NCBI GenBank assembly: GCA_932294295.1
Contig: OW028576.1
Coordinates: 49,950,199 to 50,014,198 of the forward strand
Reading direction: 5' to 3'
From: Alitta virens
Taxonomy: Eukaryota; Annelida; Polychaeta; Phyllodocida; Nereididae
DNA length: 64,000 nucleotides
Part shown: piece after piece, positions 12,425 to 23,932 of the stretch
Layout: the number at the start of each line of letters is the position of its first letter
Numbering within the stretch: the stretch's first letter is position 1
Program-made: the position numbers and the translations under genes
The notes under the pieces: generated by a model
Told to the model about the DNA's origin: nothing
What the model saw: only the letters and a program-made list of their open reading frames with translations
Database searches by the model: none

Positions 12425-12660
12425 CTGACTAGTTGTCAGCTGGCATGTTCTGTTGTGCTGACTGACTTGAATGAACTGACTGACTGAACGGATGAGCTCA
12501 ACTGACAGACAGACAGAATTGACTGAGTTCAACTGACTGATTTAACTGACTGAACTGAATGAATATAAGACTGAATTAACTTGACTGAACCTGACTTGGC
12601 TGTACTGACTGATTTGGCTGAACTGACTGACTTTGCTGAACTGACAGACTACTGTAGAAG
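12425..12660. repeat. Imperfect CTGA/ACTGACTG tetranucleotide array, copy A
   Basis: Degenerate array of ACTGACTG, TTGACTGA and GCTGAACTGA words over 235 bp, also at 56915-57145 in copy B. Non-coding. Confidence 0.8.
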
Positions 12661-14661
12661 GGTTGAGCCACCGGTATACTTGTATTATTATGATTTTGAT
12701 TTTTAAATAATTTTATAACTTTATTATTGGAATTTCACTGGGGTTTTAAGGATGTGAATGGCCATGCAGGAACTTACGGTTTGGATGGACTTTTTTGTTG
12801 TTGCTTGCATTATAGTATGATTCAAAATAAATGTCAAACTGTATATTTTTTTCCTTTTCCTTGATCATGATGGATCAGCACAAAATAGACAGAATCAAAT
12901 ATAATCAAACCCCAACTTGCTAGGTGATGAAAATAGGCTATTATTATAATTTTAGTAAGTTGGATTGTTTGTATATTGGTATCCAAAGTACTAAATAATA
13001 TACAAATCAACAACTGTCAAAAGTTCATTGAACCAAACAAAACTGCTTGGTAAACAATTACACTTGACTGGCTATTCAGTTAACAGTTGTTATAATTAGT
13101 TGGTGTTTTGACTGTGTCCGGTCACATTGCGTCACATTGCGTAAACATTTCAATGTCGTTACGTCACTGTTGCCATGTCATGGGGCATGCCCAGACCAGT
13201 TTATTAGATATTAGCTATATAAGATATAGACTTCTGACTCTTTTTCTTTTATCTGTCCATAAAAAATAAATAAATACCCAAGCCATGCTAGAGAAAGATC
13301 CATACATGACAAACTTGCTCACTTACTGAATCATAATTATTTATTTTATAAGAACCATTTCCTTACTTCGTTGCTTACTTTTTTGCTTCCTTTACTTACA
13401 TCTTTAACTTCTTTAACACTTTTACTTACTTACTTATTAAATGTAATTGCTGAATTACATAAGAGTACAAGTCCTTGCAGTGGTGTGGGTTGATACACGC
13501 CATTGTTAAAAATTGAAAATGACCTTTTTTTGCAGGAATTGCACTTGGCTTGACCTTTAACCTTGACTTCTTATAATTATTAATAATAATCAGAGAATTG
13601 CCTGAAATACATAAAAAAAGAAGTGGGTACACAACATAACATAAAAATTATGACCCAGACATTGTGTGCACTGATATTTGAGGCCTATAACTTGCCTTTC
13701 TCATGGGCCTATATTATCAGTGATTTGTAAAACTGGAAGATATCAGTTCAGTCAAAAAGTGAGAAATTGCAAAACACCACTTCTAGAAATGATAAAAATA
13801 TGCAGTTTAAATTTCTGCTGAAAGCAAAATCAGATAGATCTATGACGTATTTTCTGTGTGGACTTCAATCTGGTTGTACTAAAGTGAACATCAGAACATT
13901 AGAAGCATGATCTTACCGAATTGCCCCCCCCCCCCCTCCCCGCAATCAGATTTTTTCCCAGGCTACAATTGAGACATTAAAACAAAAAGTAATGCTGTAA
14001 TGAATGGGTAAAAGGATTATATAATAATTATGCACAAATCATCATTTCAAAGGGTTTGCAAAAAACTGCATATTTTTTATTATTGCTAGAAGTGGAGTTA
14101 TGCTATTTCCACTTTTTCTCTGATTATTATTATAATATTAATAAATATAAGAAATGCAGGTGAGAGGTCAAGTCAAGCGCAGTTCCTGCAAAATGTTCAG
14201 ACATTGTTTATGTCTGGGTCATTATTTCTCGCTACATTGTGTATTGTTGCTACTTTTTGGTTACATGGTAATTAAACTATCACAGAAAACAATTGTTACA
14301 TAATCTGTATATTGCTGACACTGACTGGGACCCATGATAGTGTGGTCTTTAAGGTAGAGATTCAACTGTATAAGAGATTCAACTGTATATGGAGACAGTC
14401 AATTATACTTCTTTAGAATTGCACTTGACCTTAGCACAAAACAGTAAATGGCAATTAAGTTGTCAACTAATTCCACTGCATAGATTGCAATTTATTAACA
14501 GGCCCCTGGATGGTAATTGTCGGCCGATTTTCTTTGACATGCCAGACTCCTTGCAACGCCGATTTTTCCGGGAAATCGCGTCGGCGGGTCCATGCACACT
14601 GGCGCGATTTCATCCGACACCGAATCGGCCGACAAAATCGCATAGTGTGAGGCCGGCTTTA

Positions 14662-15767
14662 GGACATAAAAATTAATTGTAAACTTAGAAACTGATTATT
14701 TATCTCTATTAATTGGTAAAGGCATATATAAATATGTATTTAGTCATACAAATTAATGCTGGCAGCATACAGTATATGGCTAATAAACCTGAACTTGAAC
14801 TAATGCAATCTTTGATTAAAACAAGTTATTGATGCGAATAAAAGTGTATAAAAGTTTATTTCAATCAACTTTAAATTTGGTATTTACCCCAATTAAAGAA
14901 ATGCTAGGCAAAATCTTTCATCACATGATGTGCATATTTAATAAAAATATTGAACCTAATTTCATGAGAACAATTGTTTCGGTTAAATTTAAAATAACTT
15001 CAATGTGTAGGCACCAGTAACCAAATATTTTTGTGATTGGAATTATTAACATCATGTGGCTACATTTAATTCTATTGTACTAACATTTTACAAATAAACC
15101 AGTGCCCCAGGTCAGCATCTTAGTAATGAAAATAATAATATTAAAATATAAAGTGGTAGAATACCTGCCCCAAAATTAATGTTATTCTATATGTCATTAA
15201 TTAATGCATAACCATGGAATCTTCTTTATTAATGTGTAACCATGGCAACCGAGTACCTATCTACACAAACGTCATGCACTCTCAATGTCAACACAACACT
15301 GTCAACAGTCAACTTATTTTCGGTCTGGGGTTTTTTGCTTTTAATAAAATTTCAAATATTCTTTCAAACTGTTAATTGTTTGTTTACCATGGAAACAGTT
15401 GCTATGGACAAAAATCAACATTTGGAAAATTTATTTAAATATAAAAATTAAATATTAAAATTGTAATTTTTAGGCAGATTGTGTCAAAAATATTGGCAGA
15501 GGCCAGAGCTTAAAATTTTGCATCTTTTGAAAAAGTTCTTATATTTTTATATTATTGACTTGCCTTTTTCTTATTTTAAAGTTTAATGAAAATAAATAAT
15601 AAATTTTATCAAAATTGTTGATTTCAAAACACTAGTCACTACATCAGTTGTACATGCAATTTTAGTGACTGGCATCCATCTTGGATTTTGGCAGCCATCT
15701 TTGATTTTGGCAGCCATCTTGATTTTCTACAATATTTTAATGAAATAAATAAAGTAAGTTCACTCAC
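14662..15767. other. Intron segment between the TTA element and the large exon, copy A
   Basis: AT-rich, non-coding. Short open frames at 14829-15020 and 15242-15451 are kept in copy B only because the surrounding DNA is equally conserved; no family resemblance. Confidence 0.6.
15232..15710. repeat. Direct repeat at the two ends of the intron (right member)
   Basis: Counterpart of 1597-2045, directly beyond the donor of the large exon. Its distal end holds an 18-bp minisatellite built on GATTTTGGCAGCCATCTT (about three units at 15664-15725). Confidence 0.6.
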
Positions 15768-17502
15768 CTGGACAAAGGCCTTGCTCACCACAATGGCCAA
15801 CCGGGAACTGGGGGGGAGGCAGTCGATCATGTTCCACTCAAATGCAAAATAAGTCAATTTAAAGTCTTTCTCCAAATTCCAAGTTTCCAGTGTTTCGTAT
15901 TCCATTCCTTTGTGCAGAGGAAGACGATCACCCTCCAACATCTCTCCCCGACATCTCGCTGCTTCTTTTGGGATTATTTCATCTTCATCATATTCTCTCT
16001 CGTCTTTCTGATCAACGAGGATAGGGACTACATCGAGGGAGACTTCCATTCCTTTGCAAGAACCGTCTCCCTCTCTGATAACCTTCCAAGGCCCTTTGAC
16101 ACAAACTGGTCTCAGGTTAATGCCCTCCCAGCTGATCTTGCCCAGGGCCTTAATCAGACTCAAGTTCAGTTCAGAAAGGAATTCAGATACATTCCACTCC
16201 ACTCCTGCAATATATACACTTCCTATTACTCTTACATCAGAATATCCATCAATACAAAGCTGTATGTCTGCCTCCTCCAGTCGTCCACTCTTCAACTTCT
16301 CTCTCATGCTTCCTCCAATTTGAATTTTAGCGTTTTCTCTGAAAAATGTCTGTATTTCAGCTAAATACTCAAATTCCACTTCTCTCACCAAACGCCCAAA
16401 AAGTTCCACGAGTTCTTTACTTAAATCTTCCGCTTCTTTTTCCGATAAGACGAGCATCGGTTTCATTTTCTCAAGAACTCCTTTTTTAGCTTCTATTACT
16501 CCGCGACAAAGTTCTTTATGTCCGACGTCCGGGTGGGGTTCACTAGCGCAGCTTCCAAGATCTCGTGGGGTTAATCCAAATCGATCAACGACATTTTCAT
16601 TATTCCTAATTTGTTTTAGGAATTGAATTGCTCGTTGATTGTCGTGCAACTCTGCCAGATGCAAAGGGGTGCGCCCATCAACGTCTGTTGCGTCGATGTA
16701 TTTCTCGATTATTTGAGGAGGAAGAAATTTGAGAGAGTCGAGGAATAAAACGGCCAGATGAAGGGGACTTCTTTTCATCCAGTTATAGTAAGCAAATGTT
16801 CCATAATATTCTCCATCATCATCATAGTCTTTCCTTGGCAGGCACATGTCTTTGAAAGATTTTTCTATTAATTCTTCACGGAATATTTCTTGTTCATTTG
16901 TCATAAAAAGGAAGCAGTTTATCAGTTTTCTTGATTCCAAACATTCTTCCCATTTGTCGTACATCGAATGCACCAGTTTCCTTCCTAACTTAATCATTTC
17001 CTCAGAAACTGAATGAAGTTCTCCCAGGAAATTCAGATTAAATTCAGATTCTAAAATCATTTCTTGAGTGAAATTCTTTTTGCTGCTCAGTGAAACAAGA
17101 AACTTCAAGTAAGACAAAGTCCACTCTTCACTCCCTGTTAATCTTCTGGTCCTGTATAGAATCCAAAACAGCTGATCATCTGTGGGTTGTGCTCCACCCT
17201 CTGCACACACACTCAGCATTTCCACAACAAACAATCTATCACCATAAATTCCATAAAATATTGCATCCCATACATTTTGTGCTGTTTTGCTGTTTTGCAC
17301 AATAATCCTCACTATGTCCATCACAATGCCCATGAATCTTGGATTGTTCATCTTCATCAAATTCTTCTCGGCTGTATCATTCAGTTTCATCTCGTACGAA
17401 TGCGATTCCCAGTTTTTCACAGTTTTCGTCAAACTCAGCAACTTCTCAAGTTTCTCCTGTGTCCATTTTTCAGCTCCAAATTCTTGCTCAATCTGTCTCA
17501 GT
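15768..17502 (-). CDS. cGAS-like/Mab-21 nucleotidyltransferase with ankyrin repeats, copy A, large exon
   Basis: Predicted to make a nucleotide second messenger after sensing a ligand, as cGAS-like receptors of the Mab-21 family do. Reading from the first in-exon Met (17441), residues 1-220 are helical and unrecognised. Residues 224-300 hold ankyrin-type repeats (RSPLHLAV, GRTPLHLAELH, FGLTPRDLG). Residues 360-480 form the NTase core: GGS at 376-378, acidic pair E390-x-D392 (LEEADIQL) and third acid D470 (EVSLDVVPIL). FEWNMIDCLPPSSRLAIVV near 535-552 matches the Mab-21 segment before the C-lobe. The exon opens with a splice acceptor (base 17502; one base precedes the first full codon) and closes with a GTGAGT donor in phase 0, which joins exactly to the exon at 163-645. 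The true start lies upstream and is not identified. Identity as cGAS-like is strong at motif level; the product and ligand are inference. Confidence 0.85.
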
Positions 17503-18250
17503 CTGCAAAATAAATAATTATGTATTCGATTTTATCAAATAACTAATTAATATCTGAAATATAACAATTTTTTTCAGCTTTTATCTTGTAACAATATACA
17601 AACTTCAATTAAAAATAATTATGATCATATTCAGTCACTGAAGTAAATATATCAATATTTGAATTTTTTTCATTTTAAATTTACTGCTTATTTTAACTTG
17701 ACTCAAAATTACATGTCACAACGTAAATTTTTCTGATGAAAGTGATGTGTTGCTTTGTCTATCTGTCATTCTCAGCTTGTTGCTCCACCTTACCTGTCAG
17801 ATTGCACCTCAATTATTTGACACCAAGGCTTCGCAAATAGCTAAAATATCTAGATCTTTTGACTGAGCACCTATGAAAGAACAGGGTTGTAATATTACGA
17901 CCTGGGTCCTTTGACATATACCTCCGTTCCCTACAAAGTGTGGATTGCGTATGGATGGTCAGAGCAAAGCTGATGTCAACTGATACTCTAAAACTTGTCA
18001 GAAACTTCTAACAGCTTAAACTTAGTCTAAACTAGTGACAACACACAACAATTTGTATGAATTTAAGCCACAGGGATTTAAGAAACCGTTTAGTTACAGT
18101 TTTAGCTATTTACAAATACTCACAGGTTGAAAACTGCTCTTTTATCGATTTTCTTTATGTTGCTCCTTTCAATAAAATAAAGAACTCCAGCCGTGTGCGC
18201 GGTTTGTTTACAAAGGAAGCAAAATCACCAAGCAACTAGGGTGAACCAAT
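17503..18250. other. 5' flank of cGAS-like copy A up to the ISL2EU element
   Basis: Holds the possible upstream exon at 17794-17870. No TATA box or clear promoter is recognised. The region is bounded at 18249-18250 by the AT target duplication of the ISL2EU element, so the element may sit in the promoter or 5' intron of the cGAS-like gene. Confidence 0.4.
17794..17870 (-). other. Possible upstream exon of cGAS-like copy A
   Basis: A strong donor (CTGACAG then GTAAGG) lies at 17793/17792 on the minus strand, 290 bp upstream of the large exon. The phase needed to join the large exon gives PWCQIIEVQSDRLRQIEQEF, which looks protein-like, but an in-frame TAG lies at the start of the segment and no ATG is present, so a further exon or a shorter acceptor (after TTTTAG near 17840) would be needed. 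The 5' end of the gene remains unresolved. Confidence 0.3.
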
Positions 18251-18391
18251 AAGCGAGATCGTAGTTAATCCGGGCCTCTAGCGTCGCGGGATAAACAAAC
18301 CACGGCAGACAGCAGGTATTCTACAGCCCTCAATTATCGCTCACAAGTCCGCTGTTTTATAGTCGTACTTACATTATCTACACAGCTCGAT

Positions 18392-21300
18392 ATGAGTGAA
18401 AAGGAAGAAAAGAACTGTGTTTTGATGATTTCAAACGGTGGAAGGTGCCTAACTGAAGAGTTTTCTTAAAAAACGGGCTCTGAAGACATCTTCAAAGAAG
18501 GATGAGCTGTGTGCGTTGGCCTTCGCTGCATACAAGGTAGGGACGGCCTAAAAATTTGTTTACTAATAATATGTAGCTGTCAATGCCAGGAGTGAGCGAA
18601 GCTATACAATATTTATATGACCAGAGACCTTCAACCTGTAGGCCTACGCTGACCATTTTGTCAAATAAAATTAGTCTTGAGGTGGTAAAGAAGAAAAAAA
18701 AATGTGACGAATCGACCTGCTACCCATTTAAGTTGTTATGACTTCAGAACTATACACTGACTATAACGTTAGTACACATCGTACTGACCATGTAGATTTT
18801 TGAATTTTTAAAATTGGACAATAAATAATGATTTTAGAGGCAAAATAAGTGAAGAGCTGCTCAGGAATTGTAATGCGTACCTTCAGTCGCCAGGGGCGCT
18901 GCGATCGCTTACACTGGCCCCCTGGTGTGAAAAAACGTCATCGCCAAACAGTGGCGTGACTAGCGCGAACGTCATCGATTCAAGGTTATTCGTCAAATAT
19001 TCTGGGCTCCCCGTTAACATAGACACCCGTTCTATGTACCGTTAGAATTGTTTCAGTAAGAAAAACAAGTTTTCTCCATGTTTGAAGCTGGGTGTGTATT
19101 CGTTAAGAAATTATGGACACCACAACTGTTGAACCGACGACGTTGTTTTGACGTGATGACGTAGTCTCGTTCTGGACCATTGGTCAAAAAGCGATATTAA
19201 GTTGATCTTCCATAGGATTACATGTATTTTAGAAATTTTGATAGAAATTTTGAGACACTTCCGGTTCAGCATGATCACTGTGCAGCCTCATTTTGAAACC
19301 TCTCTCTACGGGAAGTGAGCTTCGCTCACGGCCTACGGCCGTGACGAGCTTCGCTCATATTACAAGGAGGTGTAAAATTTGTGCAACTCGATTTATAGTG
19401 GATTAATTCATCACACTGTTATTAATTTATTATAAGTAAATACTAGGTAGTGAATTTATAATATGAATATGCAATGTGCATGAGAGACCGCAGGAGTTGT
19501 AGAATTAGTACTAAAATGATACTTTGAAGTTTGATGCCATTTTCAAGTAATAACAACCATAATCGCGATCGTTCCGGTTGAGCGAACACATCGTTTTTTG
19601 TTCGTCATTGGTGCGGCCAAAGCCATTTTCTGTGACGTCATAAATAAAAGTTTTAATTGTGACGTTTCTAAAGGCCTTTTTTGTAAGCGCGCATCATGAC
19701 GGCGTATTGATTTAAAACCTAAGCGCCACGGCAAATCACAGAGTTTGTTAAAGCTCGTTGCCTAGCAAATGGCCTAGTAATTAAATAAGCTCTGCTCTGA
19801 TTGGTCGAACGTTCATTTAGTTGGCTAGCTTTGTGGAAAATCACGGCAGTGGACATCCCTAACATGGAACATTCAAAACCATACTTCTACTGCTTGTCCA
19901 GTCTTGAATCACATAGAAATGATCATTAATAGTGTTTTAATGTGAGTTAATTCAATTTGTCTGCTAGATCTTAAGTTAAGAGCTGTTAAGAACGATTTTT
20001 GTGTAAGTAGGTCATTATTATTTTGTGCGCATCATGGCCGCGCAGATTAATTAGGACAACATAGTTCGATCCGGTCATCTGAGAATAGCATGACAGTAGA
20101 TTTTGTTTTTGGCCAATCTCTAGTCATAAAAGCCCTACGGGCGGCCCCTACGGGGCCGCTCCTGCGGCCTATAATACATTATGTCTGTAATGATATAGGC
20201 AGACATTTATGAATTGTTACTGCACATTTTTTTTTATCAGAATTAAAATTAATCAATCATCAATTTTTTTAAGGAGGGAAGACCTTTGGAATCCACTGAT
20301 GAACAGGAAGATGCAGCCAGGTTAGAGGACTATAGCTCACTCCTAACATTTGTGTGTGGGCAGAAGACTATCACCATTTCAGACCCAATGGATCTGAAGT
20401 CAGGATGGGTGTCAGAACAGGTGAGATGTCAATTTTTTTAAGAAGTATTGTGCATGTTTAATTTCTTGTGCATTGGTTCGCAGTTTTGAATATCTATGAG
20501 AAGTCAAAATGTGTTGTATCCATGTTAACTGTTTATTTTCTTGTCACCAGGATGGTGTGTCAAAGTGGCCACCGACAATGGACCTGGATATTGCCGAGTA
20601 TCTACTCAGTGCATTTCAGACTGCACCCCTGACCAAGCGCCTGTTAAGTGATTACAAGGAGGGAAAAGCCTACTCATATTTTGATAGCAAATGGCTAGAC
20701 CAGGTGTTCTATCATCCCCTTGGTGATGACTCTCCTGTATGTCTGCTGAGGTCAAAGTCAATCCCATCCCAGAAAATCAGCAACATCCCACACCGAGTCT
20801 GGATAGCAGTTGAGAAGTACACTGGTTCCATTAAGAGCAGCTACTGCACTTGTTTTGCTGGGTAAGATAATATATTATTATATATAATTTTTTGTATTCA
20901 AAATTAAGTTTGGGTTTATTTCTTCTATGTAATGTTTGTTATTTGTTTTCTGTTAATGTTTCATTGTTTTCTGTTAATGTTTCATTGTTTTCTGTTTGTG
21001 GTTTGTCCCACAGAATGAATTGACTCATAACTACACAAGTCTCAACAGTGGTAAATATTTACAGTCTGGTTTCTTTGATTACTCAGCATCTACAAGGAAG
21101 GCTAAGAGAGGTAAATGAACTACCATTAGCTGCTTAAGTAACCTGTAGCAGTAACTCATATCTTAATTGTAGCAATATATTTTCATTTATATGGCTTGTA
21201 TTTCATTGACAAACATACTTAAATGTTTAGTCTATTGATAATTTGGTTTTCTTTTTACAGGCTGGGTTCAACCTGTAACCATGTGGCAGCTGTCTTATTT

Positions 21301-22605
21301 AAGATAGACTGGGCCTGGAAAAGTGGCATCACCAACAAGTCGGGCACATTGAGGCCATGTACCTGGAACGAATTTGGCGCCAAAGGAAAGGTGTTGGACC
21401 TGCAACCAGTTTCCGAGCTGGAGTGGAGAAAACCTCACTATGGAAAAGGGGGCAAGTACACTGATTAAAAGTTAGATCTATCCCTATGAAAGAAGAAGGC
21501 TTAAGCACTCAATACAATGTTGTTGTTTTTTGGTCTGTCACTGCTTAAAAATCAGGAGTGGATGCTGTTGATCCAGTCATTCAGAGAAGATAAAAGTGTT
21601 TGTGCAAACATTTAGTTTACTCCGATTTATTTCCTTGCAGGTGACAAAACTGCTATAAACAATGCAGTACGAAAGAACTTCCAGCCAAGCCAAGCTCCAC
21701 AGCCAAGCATTCAGACACTGACCAATGCGCTCTATGGCAGCTGCCCTTCCGCATGTATTTTTGAATATGTCGACCTCCCTAATCAACATTTGCCTCCACC
21801 ACAAGATGATGTGAATGTCTACTCTGAAGTTGAGGTAGTCTCGGAAAATCTACCACCACCAGTTCCACATCTAATACAGCAGGGCTGCACTTCCTGGGTA
21901 TTTTCTGAAACCCAGGTATCGGGAATTGAACATCTTACCAGAGGTCAAGGTTCCAACAGTGAATGGTACAATCAGAAAGTTGGACGCATATCAGCATCGA
22001 ACATCCACTCCGTCTTGACAAAGGTACGCCACATGGAACGCTGTGCCCCTAAGAGACTGGATTGTTTCAATTTGCTGCAGAAGCTCTGCTCTGAAGCAGT
22101 AAATGACTTGAGCCATGTACCTGCAATTAAGTATGGACAGTCCATGGAAACAGAAGCCAGGCACACATATTACCAGATGAACAAGGGTGCACATCAGCAT
22201 TTAGAGGTACAGGAATGTGGCATGTGTGTTGTGCAGCATCATGGGTACATAAGTGCCAGCCCTGATGCTTTGGTGAACTGTTCCTGCTGTGGCCAGGGAT
22301 TACTTGAAATAAAATGTCCGCTAACCTTGGCTCATGCTGATCCAAGTAAAGAGCCACCTGCTTACATTGTGACTGTGGATGGACGTCACATTCTGAAGAA
22401 AGAGCATCCTTATTACAGCCAAGTCATCACCCAGATGGGTGCCACAGGCAGAAAGTGGTGCGACTTTTTCATCTACTCCAGACAAGGATCGCTCACAGTC
22501 CGAATCAAGTTTGATGACTCTTGGTGGCAGAGTCTGGTTTCAGCTTGTGACACATTCTTTTTAAACCACATGATTGACTTCATAAAATCTAAAAATTGTG
22601 TTTGA
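18392..22605 (+). CDS. SAP-SWIM-YqaJ exonuclease-like protein of the ISL2EU element
   Basis: Exons 18392-18536, 20274-20420, 20551-20861, 21261-21451 and 21641-22605. Exon 1 encodes a SAP-type DNA-binding helix pair (LKSFLKKRALKTSSKK) but in three different frames, so two single-base losses must lie before the SAP segment; from exon 2 on the frame is open to TGA at 22603. Exon 3/4 carries a SWIM zinc motif split by the intron (SYCTCFAG then LGSTCNHVAAVLF). The last exon holds the YqaJ/lambda-exonuclease-type PD-(D/E)xK fold: KVGRISASN, GQSMETEARHTYY, ISASPDALV, GLLEIKCP and YYSQVITQMGATG. The exon at 21451 ends at a GC donor (GGCAAGT). It is expected to process or recombine DNA for the element; this role is inferred from the fold. 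Confidence 0.8.
18577..19353 (+). mobile_element. Foldback-ended repeat with GAGCGAAGC subterminal inverted motif
   Basis: Left boundary region CAGGAGTGAGCGAAGC (about 18585). The right end carries GAGCTTCGCTC, preceded by a GC-rich hairpin, CACGGCCTACGGCCGTG (19325-19341). Inside intron 1 of the YqaJ gene. The layout (subterminal inverted repeat, terminal hairpin, AT-rich target) is that of Helentron-like non-autonomous elements; exact ends are uncertain. Confidence 0.45.
19460..20169 (+). mobile_element. Foldback-ended repeat, GGCCGC family, copy 1
   Basis: Starts near ATGAATATGCAATGTGCATG and ends in GCGGCCCCTACGGGGCCGC, a perfect hairpin, followed by TCCTGCGGCC; CCGCAGGAG near the start is the inverse of CTCCTGCGG at the end. 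Related to 26481-27983 and 60127-62797. Flanked by TATAATA on the left and TATAATAC on the right, a likely target duplication. No coding capacity. Confidence 0.65.
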
Positions 22606-23932
22606 TTAACCTTAAAGATAACCTGATGACGGCTTTGGTATACAGTTTCTGCTATGCACATTTATGTATTTCACAAGTCTATCTGCTAATCTGGCTAAGA
22701 TTTTGCTAAAGGTGATATGGAAATCATTACAGAAATTTTTTAAATTCAATGTGTATCTATCTCTTGCACTAAAAGAATCTGTAATTAAATTTGTTACATT
22801 ATTCAATCAATGTTGCTGGAAATTTGATGTTTCTGTGAATTATATTCATATAAATCATACTATTGTCCATTTGGAGTTATATCTTGTTCATTCATAGGCA
22901 ATCATACTGATATGTAAATAGTGTACATAAATTAGGTAAAATATATATGGTGAGACAATTAATTGTCTAATTAATTAATCCCACCTGGTTCTATCCAGGT
23001 GCTTAAGCTTGACCAGGGATTATTACGTTCCCAGTACTAGTGATAATCACTGTACTGCAAGCAGTCATCTGTATTTGATCCTTCTATCGTGTCATTTATA
23101 TAATTGCACAATTACATGTAAGTATTATAAACCTGACACCGGAACCAATGACCAAGGAATACCCTAGTCAGGTCCAAGAATGGTGACCACTTTAGTCTCT
23201 GATTGCTCACAAGCAATCTTTCAACATGTCTACTCAAGGACAAGGAAATGTAAAGTTTAAATGCACTTTTTTTAATCTGTCATTTTCGAACTCATTTTAT
23301 AGAGCTATTTTGTGATGTCAAAAAGCAGCTACACACATAAATCATCTAAACTCTTGATATATGAGGTGAGGTACTCAATCCACCTTCCACTGAATTTATT
23401 CTTATAATGTCAGATCAACACAAGTCTTACACATCTCATCCTGCCAACTCTATGTCAGTGGAATAACACGTTTTTATTCACATCTCTCTTTCCTGCCTTT
23501 CCAGAACTATTAGCGGCAAACATACAATTTAGGTTATGTTAATTTACTACATGTTCTTTACGTCTCGTAATATTAACTGTCAAAATCCCTTCCTATGTTC
23601 ACAATTGTGAAAAATTCACATGAATAATTTCTGTACTTTGAAGCTTAATGTTACATAAATGTAATAGAATACTTTCATGCACTCAATTATCAGAATTAAG
23701 TAAGATTACAACATCATAACAGAGAATCATACAATACAATGTAATTGCTATGCCCTGATTTGCCTAACAAAGCAAAATTCAATTATAATTATCAGAACTC
23801 AATAGTTTTGTAACCTATCATCAATTTGTTATTGTTGTTTCATACTACAGAATCATAATATCTACAGTAATAGTTAAGCCATAATTAAAGTTATTAATTC
23901 ACAAAAATTTGCAATAGGACTCAAATGTCTAA
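22606..23932. other. Interval between the convergent ISL2EU genes
   Basis: AT-rich 3' flanks of the two genes. No further gene or repeat recognised. CACCTGGTTCTATCCAGGTG near 22982 is a short palindrome. Confidence 0.5.

Larger units (their letters stand above)
3270..14658. mobile_element. TTA-flanked inverted-repeat element in copy A (interrupted by the P element)
   Basis: Left terminus AGTCAGGCTCACACTACGCG at 3270 and the reverse complement of the right terminus, AGCCGGCCTCACACTATGCG ending at 14658, match at 16 of 20 bases and continue as GATTTTGTC. Both are flanked by TTA (3267-3269 and 14659-14661), the target duplication typical of PIF/Harbinger elements. Without the P insertion it is about 4.37 kb. 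I find no transposase inside, so it would be a non-autonomous or eroded member; two separate short elements bounding other DNA are the alternative. Confidence 0.6.
1..17502 (-). repeat. Segmental duplication, copy A (cGAS-like locus)
   Basis: Position 1 corresponds to 51531, and collinearity with 51531-64000 continues to the large exon, interrupted by copy-specific insertions: the P element here at 4388-11399 and a foldback repeat in copy B at 60127-62797. Introns and flanks match as closely as exons, so the duplication is recent and genomic, not by retroposition. The left boundary of copy A lies outside the window. Confidence 0.9.

Noticed and set aside
13426..13632. 68-codon frame repeated exactly at 57916-58122
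   Set aside because: Its identity in both copies only reflects equally conserved surrounding DNA; no start context, family or codon signal.
15912..16364. Plus-strand frames opposite the NTase exon
   Set aside because: Antisense shadows of the ankyrin-NTase reading frame.
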